The notes under the pieces: model-generated | The model's database searches: none | What the model saw: the letters and a program-made list of their open reading frames with translations, nothing else | What the model was told of the DNA's origin: nothing | Origin: Melioribacteraceae bacterium 4301-Me | GTDB lineage: Bacteria > Bacteroidota > Ignavibacteria > Ignavibacteriales > Melioribacteraceae | Assembly (NCBI GenBank): GCA_041538185.1 | Contig: JBGORM010000004.1 | Coordinates: forward strand, 1-64,000 | Direction: 5' to 3' | DNA length: 64,000 nucleotides | Program-made: the position numbers and the translations under genes | In this document: positions 52,401-62,272 of the stretch, piece by piece | Position numbering within the stretch: position 1 is the stretch's first letter | Layout of the letters: each line of letters opens with the position of its first letter

Positions 52401-54539
52401 TTAAATCATGCTTAATCTTTTTCTCATAAACCATTCTACAGCAAATAAAAGAATAACTAAATACAGAATCCATTTGTTGGACCATAAAATAATTTCTTCC
52501 GATGAAAGTTTTTCTTTAGTATAGTTTGAAATTATCTTTTTAATGGAGTCAAAGAGACCGTTAACGTTGGAAATATCATAAAATTTACCGTTAGTTTCAC
52601 TTGCTAATATTTTAAGAAAATTGTCATTTCGTTTTGTATTCATTTTTTCTATGTCGACTTCGCCCACGCTGAATTTTTTAGTATCACTTTTGATTTTTAT
52701 GTTGTTAAAAGAAGCTTCGGCAGTGTATTCATAATCTCCTGGATTGTCAGGTAAAAAGTTCCCAGTATAAATTCCATTGCCTAAATTGTCTAATGTCAGC
52801 TCTGAAACAGTATTTGATTTTATGTTGATTTTTACTTTTGCATTTTCAATCGGTGTAAATGTTTGGTCATATAATTCAGTGGTGAAATCTACAGTTTCAC
52901 CTAAAGCGTATAACTTTTTAGATGTACGCACAATTAATTGTTTTTCCTTGTTTTGATTGTAAAGCCATTTAATGGATGAATTTAAAAACGAATCAAATAT
53001 TGTGTACCCTTTTTCAGCTGTTAATAATTTCCATTTCCAAATTTCGCCTGCTAATATTGCAATTGATTTGTGAGAGCCAGTACTTCTTGCAGCAATTAAC
53101 GGGGCTGAAGTAATAATATTATTTATTTTTGCTGTAGCAAGTACAATGCTGCCAGGCTGCAATAGGAACTCGGAGTTGTTTTTTATCACTGGTGGTAAAT
53201 TTTCCCATTGTTCTGTATTGCTATCAGCAGAGAACATTGTAGTAAAATTTGACTCGTTTATTTTTGGCTGAACGTTAACAGTTTCATTAGAAGTTTTGCC
53301 GATTTTAAATGGCAAAAATTGTTCAAATGATTTAAGCTTTTGTAAATCAGTTGATGAACTAATAACCATAAAGATTGGTTTGTTACTTGTTAAAATTAAC
53401 TTGCTGACCTGTGAAAAAAATTCGGGTGTTGAATTTTGAGAGGGAAAATTAACAAGTAATATCACATCAGCGCTGTCATTTGGAAATGAATTTTTAGGGT
53501 TAATTAGGAATTTTGAGGGCGCTACTTCAATTATAGATTTAATCAAAAAATTTTCATCTAAAGACAGACTTTGGTGAATTATTGATACATCAGCAGAAGG
53601 TAAACTGCTGATTAATAGTATTTTAATTTTGTCGTTTAATACGTTCACATAAAAAATGTATTTATTGTTTTCTGTTGAAATTTCACCCGGCAAACCCGCA
53701 ATTTGCATTGTTAATTTCTTTTCGCCCTCAGATTTAGGTGTGTAATTAAACTTAACAACGTTTACTCCATTTTCGTTTAATGCAATTTCTTTTGATTCTA
53801 TTAATTGGTTGCCCTCATAAAGTGCTATTTTTGTTTCTTTTGAAGCAAAACCATAGTTAAGAATAGTAGCCTCTAATGTGGTGGTTTTGTTAGCGTATAT
53901 ATATTGATTGAATAAAACATTTTTCACTGAAATATCTTTTTGCTGGATAGTATCGCCAACAGCTACAGTAAAAATTGGAATACCTAACTTTTGCACGGTA
54001 TAAGTTGGGTCGTTCCCTGCGGTCATTATTCCATCCGAAACTATAACTGCTGAAGAAAAATTGCTGTCTGTTGTTGTTAAAAATGACGCAATGGACGAAA
54101 AATTAGTTTCTGCTTCATTAAATTTTAGATATGCAATACTGTCGTTGCTAATTTTTTTAAGGGCTTTTCCAAATGAATATATATCTATGTTATCACTAAG
54201 TTCATTAGAAAATTTTTCTATTAATCTTTTTATTTGCTCTGAGCGACTAATACTATCTTTTACCGAAATTGATTTCGAATTATCAATGAACAACGCCGCT
54301 TTAGGCTCAATTTTTTCAGAAAGTCTAAAATTAATTTGAGGTTCGAACAGCAGCATGAAAATTAGAATTAAGGTTGTGGAGCGAATTAATATCAAAAAAA
54401 TCTTTGATACTTTAGAAACAGGGGGTATCGTTACTTTATAATACAATAAAGCTAAAAAAATCAAGATGATTAAAGCTAAAATAACAACAAGTGGACTGCT
54501 GTTTATCGATATAGTAAAATTTTGTAAATGCTTTATCAA
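52401..54539 (-). CDS. Membrane-anchored VWA-domain protein
   Basis: 712-residue protein with two N-terminal membrane helices (about 15-35 and 45-65) and one C-terminal helix (WILYLVILLFAVEWFM). Between them is a VWA-like domain: ALFIDNSKSISVKDSI (a DxSxS MIDAS) and SAVIVSDGIMTAGND. A long beta-rich extracytoplasmic part follows to about residue 690. This layout is like the BatA/BatB-type or DUF-bearing membrane VWA proteins of Bacteroidota, whose role is unclear. First gene of the run ahead of hemerythrin and comF. Confidence 0.75.
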   Translation of the reverse strand: MIKHLQNFTISINSSPLVVILALIILIFLALLYYKVTIPPVSKVSKIFLILIRSTTLILIFMLLFEPQINFRLSEKIEPKAALFIDNSKSISVKDSISRSEQIKRLIEKFSNELSDNIDIYSFGKALKKISNDSIAYLKFNEAETNFSSIASFLTTTDSNFSSAVIVSDGIMTAGNDPTYTVQKLGIPIFTVAVGDTIQQKDISVKNVLFNQYIYANKTTTLEATILNYGFASKETKIALYEGNQLIESKEIALNENGVNVVKFNYTPKSEGEKKLTMQIAGLPGEISTENNKYIFYVNVLNDKIKILLISSLPSADVSIIHQSLSLDENFLIKSIIEVAPSKFLINPKNSFPNDSADVILLVNFPSQNSTPEFFSQVSKLILTSNKPIFMVISSSTDLQKLKSFEQFLPFKIGKTSNETVNVQPKINESNFTTMFSADSNTEQWENLPPVIKNNSEFLLQPGSIVLATAKINNIITSAPLIAARSTGSHKSIAILAGEIWKWKLLTAEKGYTIFDSFLNSSIKWLYNQNKEKQLIVRTSKKLYALGETVDFTTELYDQTFTPIENAKVKINIKSNTVSELTLDNLGNGIYTGNFLPDNPGDYEYTAEASFNNIKIKSDTKKFSVGEVDIEKMNTKRNDNFLKILASETNGKFYDISNVNGLFDSIKKIISNYTKEKLSSEEIILWSNKWILYLVILLFAVEWFMRKRLSMI

Positions 54540-54634
54540 GTTAGTATAATTAATAAAATTTTGAAATAGACAATTTTAGTTAACTATGAACGGTTACTTA
54601 GTATTGTGTAAATTATTCTAATCTGTTAGTGAAG

Positions 54635-55399
54635 TCAAAAATATTGCTCTATATTCCAATTTTTCATTTCATTAAATGTTTTATAATCTGTTAAGTCAAA
54701 GTGAATAGGAGTGATGGAAACATAATTATTTTTTACGGCGAACTGGTCGGTTAGTAAATCATTATCCAGTTCTTTTAGCTTTCCGGTTAACCAATAATAT
54801 TTTTTCCCATAAGGGTCGATTCTCTGCTCATAAATATCATCCCATTTAGACTTGCCTTGCTTAGTCAATAATACACCTCTGATGTTGTTTTCTGGTACAT
54901 CAGGTACATTAACATTAAGCAGTGTACCTTTTTGCAAGTGATTTTTTAATGCAAACACTGCTAATTTTTTTGCGATTTTGTTTGCATAATCAAAATTTTT
55001 CGGCTCATGGCTGGTAACAGAAATAGCTATTGCAGGAATATCCATAATTGCTGCTTCTCGAGCTGCGGAAATCGTACCAGAATAAATAATGTTAATTGCT
55101 GTATTTGGACCATGATTTATTCCAGAGAAAACAATATCGGGTGGACTTGAAAGTATATTTCTAATTCCTATCTTAATGCAATCTGCTGGAGTGCCATCTA
55201 CAGCGTAACCAAAAAAAGTCCCATTTTTGTAATGCTCTGTTACTCGCAGGGGAATTTTCATTGTTATTGCATGTCCAACAGCGCTTTGTTCTGTAAATGG
55301 GGCTACAACTACAACTTCAGCAATATCTCTTAAAGCTTCTGCCAATGATTCAATGCCGCGTGAATTAATGCCGTCGTCGTTCGATATTAATATTTTCAA
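54635..55399 (-). CDS. surE: 5'/3'-nucleotidase SurE
   Basis: 254-residue SurE, a stationary-phase survival nucleoside monophosphate phosphatase. The metal site is MKILISNDDGINSRGIESLA at the start, with DIVFSGINHGPNTAINIIYS in the middle and an AVDGTPADCIKIGI block. C-terminal SITPIHFDLTDY is also standard. A 95-base gap separates it from the VWA gene; it may have its own promoter. Confidence 0.95.
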   Translation of the reverse strand: MKILISNDDGINSRGIESLAEALRDIAEVVVVAPFTEQSAVGHAITMKIPLRVTEHYKNGTFFGYAVDGTPADCIKIGIRNILSSPPDIVFSGINHGPNTAINIIYSGTISAAREAAIMDIPAIAISVTSHEPKNFDYANKIAKKLAVFALKNHLQKGTLLNVNVPDVPENNIRGVLLTKQGKSKWDDIYEQRIDPYGKKYYWLTGKLKELDNDLLTDQFAVKNNYVSITPIHFDLTDYKTFNEMKNWNIEQYF

Positions 55400-55489
55400 C
55401 TTTTTCCTTCTTTATTTTATCTGCAAATATACTCAAATCATCTTTTGTATTGAAGGTATTAAATTGTATTTTGGTATAAATACTTTTGC

Positions 55490-56347
55490 ATGGAACTTCT
55501 TATGCTAATTGCTAAAAAAAATGTTTTTTATTTCAGCTTATTAATTTGGACAAAACTTATTATTGCTCAACCGGATTCATTACAAGAAAAAACCGAAGTG
55601 TTCTTGATTGATTCTTACATTACTCCTGAACTGCCTCATACTTTTGTTATTTCTTTTTTCACTAGTGACAGCAGTAAATCTTTTGTAGTTCTTAACGGTA
55701 GGTATGAGTATGAAGTATCTAAAAATTTTACAATGGACCATAAAACAAAAATTTTAGTGGATAGCTTAAAATTACTCTCACCAACTATAGCATACAAAAT
55801 TAAATTGATTGATAAAAAGGGCAGAGTTTCTTTTTCGGAAAATTACGAGGTGAAAATCCCATCATCTTCAATACTGAAATCAAAAGACCAACCCAGCATT
55901 TTTACTGTTTGTTGTTTTGGAGGGGTAATATTTGGTCTGCCTTCACCAACTTATTTGTTTGAGAACGGTAAGGGATATTTGAGCCTTACAAAAGAAATTC
56001 CCCTTTTCTCTTTTTATTCGGTCGGTTATAATTATCCTGTTGGTTACATAAGCGCTGAATACGCTTATGTTTTCAATTACGAGAGGAAAAATTTTGTTAG
56101 ATTAGGATATAAGCAAATATTTCAAGTTCCCAAAATTCAGTACATTTCGTTTGGCATAAATTACTTTAGTGATTTAACTGGATACAATGGTGTGAGCCCG
56201 GAATTTTCTTTGGGCTTACTAAGAATCTATAATGTGTTTACTTTATTTTTGAGGTATAGACATAATTTTTATTTTAAAGATAAAGCGAACAATTTTCATG
56301 AATTTACTGTGGGTCTTTACTCCAACTTTTTTTCAATTAATTTTTAG
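55490..56347 (+). CDS. Secreted or outer-membrane protein of unknown function
   Basis: 285-residue protein with a signal-like N-terminus (VFYFSLLIWTKLIIAQ). A first domain (about 25-135) looks Ig-like (SYITPELPHTFVISFFTSD); the second half consists of amphipathic strands rich in Tyr and Phe with repeated GYNYPVGYIS-like turns, consistent with a small barrel that ends VGLYSNFFSINF. The exact start among clustered codons (55490 or 55502) is uncertain. No family recognised. Confidence 0.6.
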   Translation: MELLMLIAKKNVFYFSLLIWTKLIIAQPDSLQEKTEVFLIDSYITPELPHTFVISFFTSDSSKSFVVLNGRYEYEVSKNFTMDHKTKILVDSLKLLSPTIAYKIKLIDKKGRVSFSENYEVKIPSSSILKSKDQPSIFTVCCFGGVIFGLPSPTYLFENGKGYLSLTKEIPLFSFYSVGYNYPVGYISAEYAYVFNYERKNFVRLGYKQIFQVPKIQYISFGINYFSDLTGYNGVSPEFSLGLLRIYNVFTLFLRYRHNFYFKDKANNFHEFTVGLYSNFFSINF

Positions 56348-56390
56348 TGAGATACTGTGAATAACAAATTGTTTTTAATTCAGCAAAAAA

Positions 56391-57218
56391 ATGATAAACA
56401 AAAGAGAAAATAAACTAAATGACCTAAGCGGTAAAGAGTGGATTAAATTCACTAAATCTTGGTTTATTCATCGACCGCCGCGCAGAAAAGAAGAGGAAAT
56501 GTTGCATCCAGCAAAGTTCCCGGAATCTTTAATTGAGGAGTTTATTTCTTTTTTTACAAAAAAAGGTGAGTGGGTATTAGATCCTTTTCTTGGTACAGGA
56601 AGTACATTATTAGCTGCTGGAAACCTTGGTAGAAATGCAGTAGGTATAGAATTAAAAAAAAATTATTACAAAACATCCTTAAAGAGAATTAAAAAAAACA
56701 ATTATTCTACAAAATTATTGGCGATTAATGGTGATTCCAGAGAGTTAAAATTTCTTTTAGAGAAGAATAATTTGCGAAATATAAAATTTAACTATGCAAT
56801 AACATCACCTCCTTATTGGAATCAATTAAACAGAAATTCAATAAGACAAAAAGAAAGAGAGAAAAAAGGTTTGGAAACTAAATATTCTTCCAGTAAAAAA
56901 GACATTTCAAACATTGCCACTTATGAAGACTTTATTGAAGTTCAATCAAAGATTTTTGATAACGTATATGATTTAATGGAAGTTGGCGGTTATTTGACTA
57001 TTATAACCAACAATGTATATACAAATGGCAAGTTGTATCCATTAGCTTTTGATACTGCAATTGCTCTAACCAAAAGGGGTAACAAAAGTTGGGTCTTGAA
57101 GGATGAAAAAATTTGGTTGCAGGATGATAAAAAATTAATTGCTTTAGGAATTTACAATGCATGGGTTGGTAACAGACATCATCAGTATTGTTTAATATTT
57201 CGTAAAGAAAATGAATAA
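56391..57218 (+). CDS. Orphan DNA methyltransferase (predicted N4-cytosine/N6-adenine)
   Basis: 275-residue N4/N6 DNA methyltransferase. In order it has a motif X-like block HPAKFPESLIEEF, the AdoMet loop DPFLGTGSTLLAA (motif I, about residue 65), VGIELKKNYY (motif II), and the catalytic TSPPYWNQL (motif IV, about residue 140). The SPPYW form is typical of N4-cytosine enzymes. No restriction gene or specificity subunit is near. Its stop overlaps the xseA start by 8 bases, so the two are coupled. Recognition sequence unknown. Confidence 0.82.
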   Translation: MINKRENKLNDLSGKEWIKFTKSWFIHRPPRRKEEEMLHPAKFPESLIEEFISFFTKKGEWVLDPFLGTGSTLLAAGNLGRNAVGIELKKNYYKTSLKRIKKNNYSTKLLAINGDSRELKFLLEKNNLRNIKFNYAITSPPYWNQLNRNSIRQKEREKKGLETKYSSSKKDISNIATYEDFIEVQSKIFDNVYDLMEVGGYLTIITNNVYTNGKLYPLAFDTAIALTKRGNKSWVLKDEKIWLQDDKKLIALGIYNAWVGNRHHQYCLIFRKENE

Positions 57219-58389
57219 CGAAGAGAACATACTTTCCGTTAGCCAAATAACAGCGCTAATTAAAGCAGTCTTGGAAGAAAATTTTGATGAGATTTTTGTT
57301 GTTGGTGAAATCTCAAACTTTAAAGCACATGTTTCTGGGCATTGGTATTTTACTCTAAAAGATTCTAATGCACAGATAAATTGTACTATGTGGCGCAATT
57401 TAAATAACTATGTATTCTTCACACCTCAAGATGGCATTAAAGTAATAGTTAAAGGCAGACTCACAGTTTATCCGCCTCGTGGGTCTTATCAAATTGAAGT
57501 TCACAGTATGCGGCCTGCTGGTGAAGGAGAATTGCAAGCAGCATTTGAAAAATTAAAACGCAAGCTTGCTGAAGAGGGTCTGTTTGACCAGCAATTCAAA
57601 AAACCAATACCAAAATTTCCTCAGAAAATTGGTATTGTTACTGCAATTGATGGAGCTGCTTTTAGAGATATGATAAGTGTTGCAAAAAGAAGATACCCAT
57701 TAGTTGAATTGGTCATTGCTTCATGTAGAGTGCAAGGAGAAGGGGCAGCAAAAGAAATTGTTGAATCGATAGAACTCTTAAATAAGCAAGAAGGTATCGA
57801 CACTATAATTGTAGGTAGAGGCGGCGGCTCGTTAGAAGACCTTTGGGCTTTTAACGAGGAAATTGTAGCACGCGCAATATTTGCATCAAAAATACCTGTT
57901 ATTAGCGCAGTTGGACATGAAATAGATTTTACAATTTCAGATTTTGTTGCCGACCTGCGTGCACCAACCCCATCTGCTGCTATGGAATTAGCAACTCCAA
58001 ATCAAGAAGAGCTCTTTGCCTTTATTAATGATTTTTTATATTATTTCAATGAAAGAATTTTTGAAATTACTGCTGATTATAAAGATAAAATCGAGCATTT
58101 AATCAAATCTTACGGTTTTCGTCTTCCCCAAGATTTAATTAAAAATAAAATCCAATTTATGGATAATTTGTTCTACCGATTTCAAAATCTTGCAGATTCA
58201 AAATTGAGCCTTGCAAGAAATAAAATTGTGCTTTTAGAACAGAAACTTGAAAATTATAATTTCGAGAAAACACTAAAAAGGGGTTTTACATTAGTTAAAC
58301 AAAATGGTCAATACGTCCCGCGCTTGAAAAAGCTGATAGAGAAAAAACCAATAACTATAAAATTCTTTGATGGTGAAATAAAGGTATGA
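57211..58389 (+). CDS. xseA: Exodeoxyribonuclease VII large subunit
   Basis: 392-residue XseA. An N-terminal OB domain (about 8-100, with FFTPQDGIKVIVKGRLTVYP) is followed by the catalytic domain: GIVTAIDGAAFRDMISVAKR and GRGGGSLEDLWAFNEE then PVISAVGHEIDFTISDFVAD. The C-terminal coiled coil holds the small subunits. It cleaves single-stranded DNA ends in repair and recombination. It is one base from xseB and overlaps the methyltransferase gene. Confidence 0.95.
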   Translation: MNNEENILSVSQITALIKAVLEENFDEIFVVGEISNFKAHVSGHWYFTLKDSNAQINCTMWRNLNNYVFFTPQDGIKVIVKGRLTVYPPRGSYQIEVHSMRPAGEGELQAAFEKLKRKLAEEGLFDQQFKKPIPKFPQKIGIVTAIDGAAFRDMISVAKRRYPLVELVIASCRVQGEGAAKEIVESIELLNKQEGIDTIIVGRGGGSLEDLWAFNEEIVARAIFASKIPVISAVGHEIDFTISDFVADLRAPTPSAAMELATPNQEELFAFINDFLYYFNERIFEITADYKDKIEHLIKSYGFRLPQDLIKNKIQFMDNLFYRFQNLADSKLSLARNKIVLLEQKLENYNFEKTLKRGFTLVKQNGQYVPRLKKLIEKKPITIKFFDGEIKV

Positions 58390-58390
58390 T

Positions 58391-58618
58391 ATGAACAAGA
58401 AAAAAGAAAATTCTTTTGAAAATTCTATTAAAAGACTTGAGGAAATTTCTAATGCCTTAGAAAATGAAGATATTAGCCTTGATGAATCAATTAAGCTATA
58501 TGAAGAAGGAATCAAATTAGCTAAATATTGTTACGAAACTTTAAGACAAGCTGAATTAAAAATTACTGAACTTAAAAAGGAAATTAATAATACCTTAAAT
58601 CAACAAGAAAATAATTAA
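58391..58618 (+). CDS. xseB: Exodeoxyribonuclease VII small subunit
   Basis: 75-residue XseB, which binds the XseA coiled coil. The pattern SFENSIKRLEEISNALENED, ISLDESIKLYEEGIKLAKYC is the family core. It lies one base after xseA and 13 bases before dxs. Confidence 0.95.
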   Translation: MNKKKENSFENSIKRLEEISNALENEDISLDESIKLYEEGIKLAKYCYETLRQAELKITELKKEINNTLNQQENN

Positions 58619-58631
58619 GGAAAATTAACTA

Positions 58632-60554
58632 ATGGATGATAAGACTAAGTATGAAATTTTGTTTAATGTTAACGACCCAGCCGATATAAGAAATTTAAGT
58701 CTCGCAGAATTGAAAACTCTCTGTTATGAAATTCGTCAATATATGATAGATGTAATTTCTAAAGTAGGCGGGCATTTTGGCGGTGGACTCGGTTCGGTTG
58801 AATTGACCGTTGCACTGCATAAAGTGTTTAATACACCGCACGACCTGTTAATCTGGGATACTGGTCACCAGGCTTACCCCCACAAAATTTTAACCGGTAG
58901 AAGAGATAAATTATATACCATTCGGCAGTTAAATGGAATCAGCGGTTTTTTAAAAAGGTCGGAAAGCCAATATGATGTTTTTGGTGCTGGTCATGCTTCT
59001 ACTTCAATTTCAGCTGCTTTAGGAATTGCAGTTGCAAGAGACTTCAAAAAAGAAAAAAGAAAGGTAATTGCTGTAATAGGAGACGGCGCTATGACAGGGG
59101 GCATGGCTTACGAGGCTATGAACAATTCTGGACTTATCAAAACAGATTTGATAGTAGTTTTAAACGATAACAAAATGTCTATTGCTCCGAACATGTGGGC
59201 ACTTTCTAATTACTTTACTGAAATGATTGCACACCCAGAATATAACAAATTTAAAGGTGCTATTTGGGATTTAACAGGTAAGCTTGATGATTTTGGCGAT
59301 AGAATTAGGAAAGTAGCCGCAAGAGTTCAAAGTGGTATCAAGTCAATTATTACACCTGGAATGCTCTTCGAGGCGTTAGGATTTAGATACTTCGGTCCAA
59401 TCAACGGGCATAATCTTGCTCAACTTATTAAAATATTTGAGCATGTTAAGGACATGCATGGACCAATATTAATTCACACAATTAGTGAAAAAGGTAAAGG
59501 ATACAAACCGGCTGAAGGCCATGAACAAAAATTTCATGCTGCTACACCATTTGATAAATTAACTGGGAAGGTTTTCAAAAAAGAAGGAACATTGCCTTCC
59601 TATACTAAAATTTTTGGCGAAGCTTTGGTAGAAATAGCTAAGATTAATCCTAAAGTGGTTGGTATTACAGCTGCTATGCCAGATGGGACTGGCCTCGATC
59701 AACTTCAAAATGCTTTCCCAAACAGATTCTTTGATGTTGGCATTGCAGAAGAACATGCTGTTACTTTTTCTGCAGGACTTGCAACTCAAGGTATGATCCC
59801 AGTTGTTGCTATCTATTCTACTTTTCTACAGCGTGCATTTGATCAAATTATACACGATGTCGCTCTTCAAAAACTACATGTGGTTTTTGTATTGGATAGA
59901 GCTGGACTAGTGGGTGCAGATGGCCCTACGCATCACGGGGCTTTTGATTTGTCATATCTTAGATTAATTCCCGGCATTGTAATTATGTCCCCAAAAGATG
60001 AATCAGAGTTGAGAAACATGCTTTTTACTGCTGTTAATTACGATAAAGGACCAATAGCAATTAGATACCCACGCGGTTCTGCTTTAGGGGTGCCGTTAAC
60101 AAAAGATTTTTTTGAAATACCGATTGGGAAAAGTGAAAGACTGCTTAATGGGCAAGATGTGGCCTTGCTTGCAATTGGAAATATGGTCGATTATTCGTTG
60201 AAAGCAGCTAAAAAATTATTGTCTGAAGGTATAAGTGCAGAGGTAATTAATATGCGATTTGTTAAGCCAATCGATAGGGAAATGTTAGATGAAGTGGCAA
60301 ATAAGTTTGATAAAATTGTAACTCTTGAAGAAAACACATTAATAGGTGGTTTTGGCTCGGCAGTATTAGAGTATTTTGCGGAAAAAAATTATAAAAACGA
60401 TGTATTAAAAATTGGCTTACCTGATAATTTTGTGGAACATGGTACCCAGCAGCAGCTTCATGAACTGTTGGAAATTGATCCAAATGGAATAGTAAAAAAG
60501 GTAAAGTCTTTTTGTCAAAATAAAACTTTTCGCGCAGAGGTTTCTGTTAAATGA
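58632..60554 (+). CDS. dxs: 1-deoxy-D-xylulose-5-phosphate synthase
   Basis: 640-residue thiamine-diphosphate enzyme, the first step of the MEP isoprenoid pathway. The ThDP motif is IGDGAMTGGMAYEAMNNSG (about residue 152), with GHQAYPHKILTGR before it, and IAEEHAVTFSAGLA and the transketolase C-terminal domain after. Length is normal. xseA-xseB-dxs is a common operon. Its end overlaps the oxidoreductase gene by 4 bases (ATGA). Confidence 0.96.
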   Translation: MDDKTKYEILFNVNDPADIRNLSLAELKTLCYEIRQYMIDVISKVGGHFGGGLGSVELTVALHKVFNTPHDLLIWDTGHQAYPHKILTGRRDKLYTIRQLNGISGFLKRSESQYDVFGAGHASTSISAALGIAVARDFKKEKRKVIAVIGDGAMTGGMAYEAMNNSGLIKTDLIVVLNDNKMSIAPNMWALSNYFTEMIAHPEYNKFKGAIWDLTGKLDDFGDRIRKVAARVQSGIKSIITPGMLFEALGFRYFGPINGHNLAQLIKIFEHVKDMHGPILIHTISEKGKGYKPAEGHEQKFHAATPFDKLTGKVFKKEGTLPSYTKIFGEALVEIAKINPKVVGITAAMPDGTGLDQLQNAFPNRFFDVGIAEEHAVTFSAGLATQGMIPVVAIYSTFLQRAFDQIIHDVALQKLHVVFVLDRAGLVGADGPTHHGAFDLSYLRLIPGIVIMSPKDESELRNMLFTAVNYDKGPIAIRYPRGSALGVPLTKDFFEIPIGKSERLLNGQDVALLAIGNMVDYSLKAAKKLLSEGISAEVINMRFVKPIDREMLDEVANKFDKIVTLEENTLIGGFGSAVLEYFAEKNYKNDVLKIGLPDNFVEHGTQQQLHELLEIDPNGIVKKVKSFCQNKTFRAEVSVK

Positions 60555-61558
60555 CCACAAAAACAAATATTGGTATAATTGGTTTAGGAGGTATAGCTCA
60601 GCTCGTTCATTTGCCTATCCTATCTAAAATTAAAGATGTTAATATACTGGCTGTATCCGAAATTAATAAAAGTCGACTTAATACAGTTTCAGAAAAATTT
60701 GGAATACTGAAAAAATTTACTGATTACAGAGAGATGCTTGCTGTCCCAGAACTAGACGCAGTTATAATTGCTACACCTACTGATACTCATGTTGATATAA
60801 TTACTGATTGTGTAAAAGCAAATAAGAGCATCTTAGTTGAAAAACCTATGGTGCGTAGCTATGAAGAAGCTGAATTGGTTCGTAACTTGTTATTAAATAG
60901 TAATATAACTTTTATGGTGGGTATGAACCTTCGCTACAGACCCGATGCAATGCTACTTAAAAGCTTGCTTAATAGCGGAGAATTAGGTGATTTGTTTTTT
61001 ATTAAATGTAGCTGGCTACGTAAACAAAGCAGCGACCAGCAATGGTTCTTAAATAAAAGTAAATCGGGTGGAGGTGTGATAATCGATCTCGGCATTGTTC
61101 TAATCGATTTAGCTTTATGGTTAAATAATTTTATTCCAGTTGAAAGCGTCTCAGCACAGTCTTTCCATCACCATACAACAGATGTTGAAGATTCTGCAGT
61201 TGGCTTTATTAGAATGAAAAACCTTGCGGTGATGACTTTTGAAGTGAGTTGGTCATTACATTCTGAAGTCGATAGTTTTTCTTTAACGGTTTATGGTACT
61301 AAGGGGACTGCCCAATTGAATCCATTTAAAGCTTACAGAAAAATTGAATCTACTGAAATTGATTATACGCCAGCTAAGATTCTTAATACCCAAAGTTTAT
61401 TTAAGAAGTCTTATGAAAATGAATTAAAACATTTCATCGGTGCAGTTAAAGGAAATAACCCTGTTAATTCTACTGCTGATGAAGCACTACTAAGAATGAA
61501 ATTAGTTAAAAGCCTTTATGAATCAGCTGATAAAAGAGAAGAAATTAAATTAATGTAA
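60551..61558 (+). CDS. Gfo/Idh/MocA-family oxidoreductase
   Basis: 335-residue NAD(P)-dependent oxidoreductase. The Rossmann loop IGIIGLGGIAQLVHLP opens the protein; the VEKPM motif (SILVEKPMVRSYEEAE) carries the catalytic Lys, and the C-terminal GFO/IDH domain includes GGGVIIDLGIVLIDLALWL. Here the usual 'GGGal.DlG.H.iD' has Val in place of His (GIVLIDL), which may alter catalysis. Sugar or cyclitol substrate unknown. Translationally coupled to dxs. Confidence 0.85.
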   Translation: MTTKTNIGIIGLGGIAQLVHLPILSKIKDVNILAVSEINKSRLNTVSEKFGILKKFTDYREMLAVPELDAVIIATPTDTHVDIITDCVKANKSILVEKPMVRSYEEAELVRNLLLNSNITFMVGMNLRYRPDAMLLKSLLNSGELGDLFFIKCSWLRKQSSDQQWFLNKSKSGGGVIIDLGIVLIDLALWLNNFIPVESVSAQSFHHHTTDVEDSAVGFIRMKNLAVMTFEVSWSLHSEVDSFSLTVYGTKGTAQLNPFKAYRKIESTEIDYTPAKILNTQSLFKKSYENELKHFIGAVKGNNPVNSTADEALLRMKLVKSLYESADKREEIKLM

Positions 61559-61561
61559 ACT

Positions 61562-62272
61562 ATGAGTACAAAAATTTTATTGGTAGATGACGAAAAAGAT
61601 ATTGTTGAATTTCTTACTTATAATCTTGAATTGGAGGGTTTTAAGGTAATAACTGCATATAACGGCATTGAGGCACTGCAAAAAATTTCAGAATTAACTG
61701 CTACGCGAGATGAAAAACTAGATTTAATAATTTTAGATGTGTTAATGCCTAAAATGAATGGTTACGAAACATGTGAAAGAATTAAACAAATTGAAGAATT
61801 TAAAAATATACCCGTAATATTTCTTACCGCTAAATCGTCAGAAACAGATGAAATACACGGATTGAACATAGGTGCCAACGATTTTATTCAAAAACCAATC
61901 TCCACAAAAAAGTTAATTGCTAGAATTAAAGCTAACTTGAGAAAAAATGATAGTGTTCCTTCGGGTTCTTACTCAAATGTAATTACTATAGGGCCATTAT
62001 ATATCGACAAAGAAAAGTTTATTGCTAAGGTGGATGGAGAAAAGATTTTTCTACCTAAAAAAGAATTTGAAATACTTGTTTATTTTGCATCTAATCCGGG
62101 AAAAGTTTTTAGCAGAGACAAAATACTTTCTGACATATGGGGAAATGATATATTTGTTGTTGAAAGAACAATTGATGTGCATGTAAGAAAGATACGTGAA
62201 AAGCTTGGTAAATATTCTGATTTAATCGAAACTATTAAAGGTGTTGGCTATCGTTTCAAAATTATGGAATAA
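61562..62272 (+). CDS. OmpR/PhoB-family response regulator
   Basis: 236-residue regulator. The receiver domain has the acidic pair in LLVDDEKDIVEF, the phospho-Asp in LIILDVLMPKMNGYE (about residue 60) and Lys in FIQKPIS. The receiver's helix 4 region carries a short insert (ATRDEKLD). The winged-helix part has ERTIDVHVRKIREKLGK and ETIKGVGYRF. The overlapping kinase gene downstream (32 bases) makes a two-component pair. Confidence 0.92.
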   Translation: MSTKILLVDDEKDIVEFLTYNLELEGFKVITAYNGIEALQKISELTATRDEKLDLIILDVLMPKMNGYETCERIKQIEEFKNIPVIFLTAKSSETDEIHGLNIGANDFIQKPISTKKLIARIKANLRKNDSVPSGSYSNVITIGPLYIDKEKFIAKVDGEKIFLPKKEFEILVYFASNPGKVFSRDKILSDIWGNDIFVVERTIDVHVRKIREKLGKYSDLIETIKGVGYRFKIME

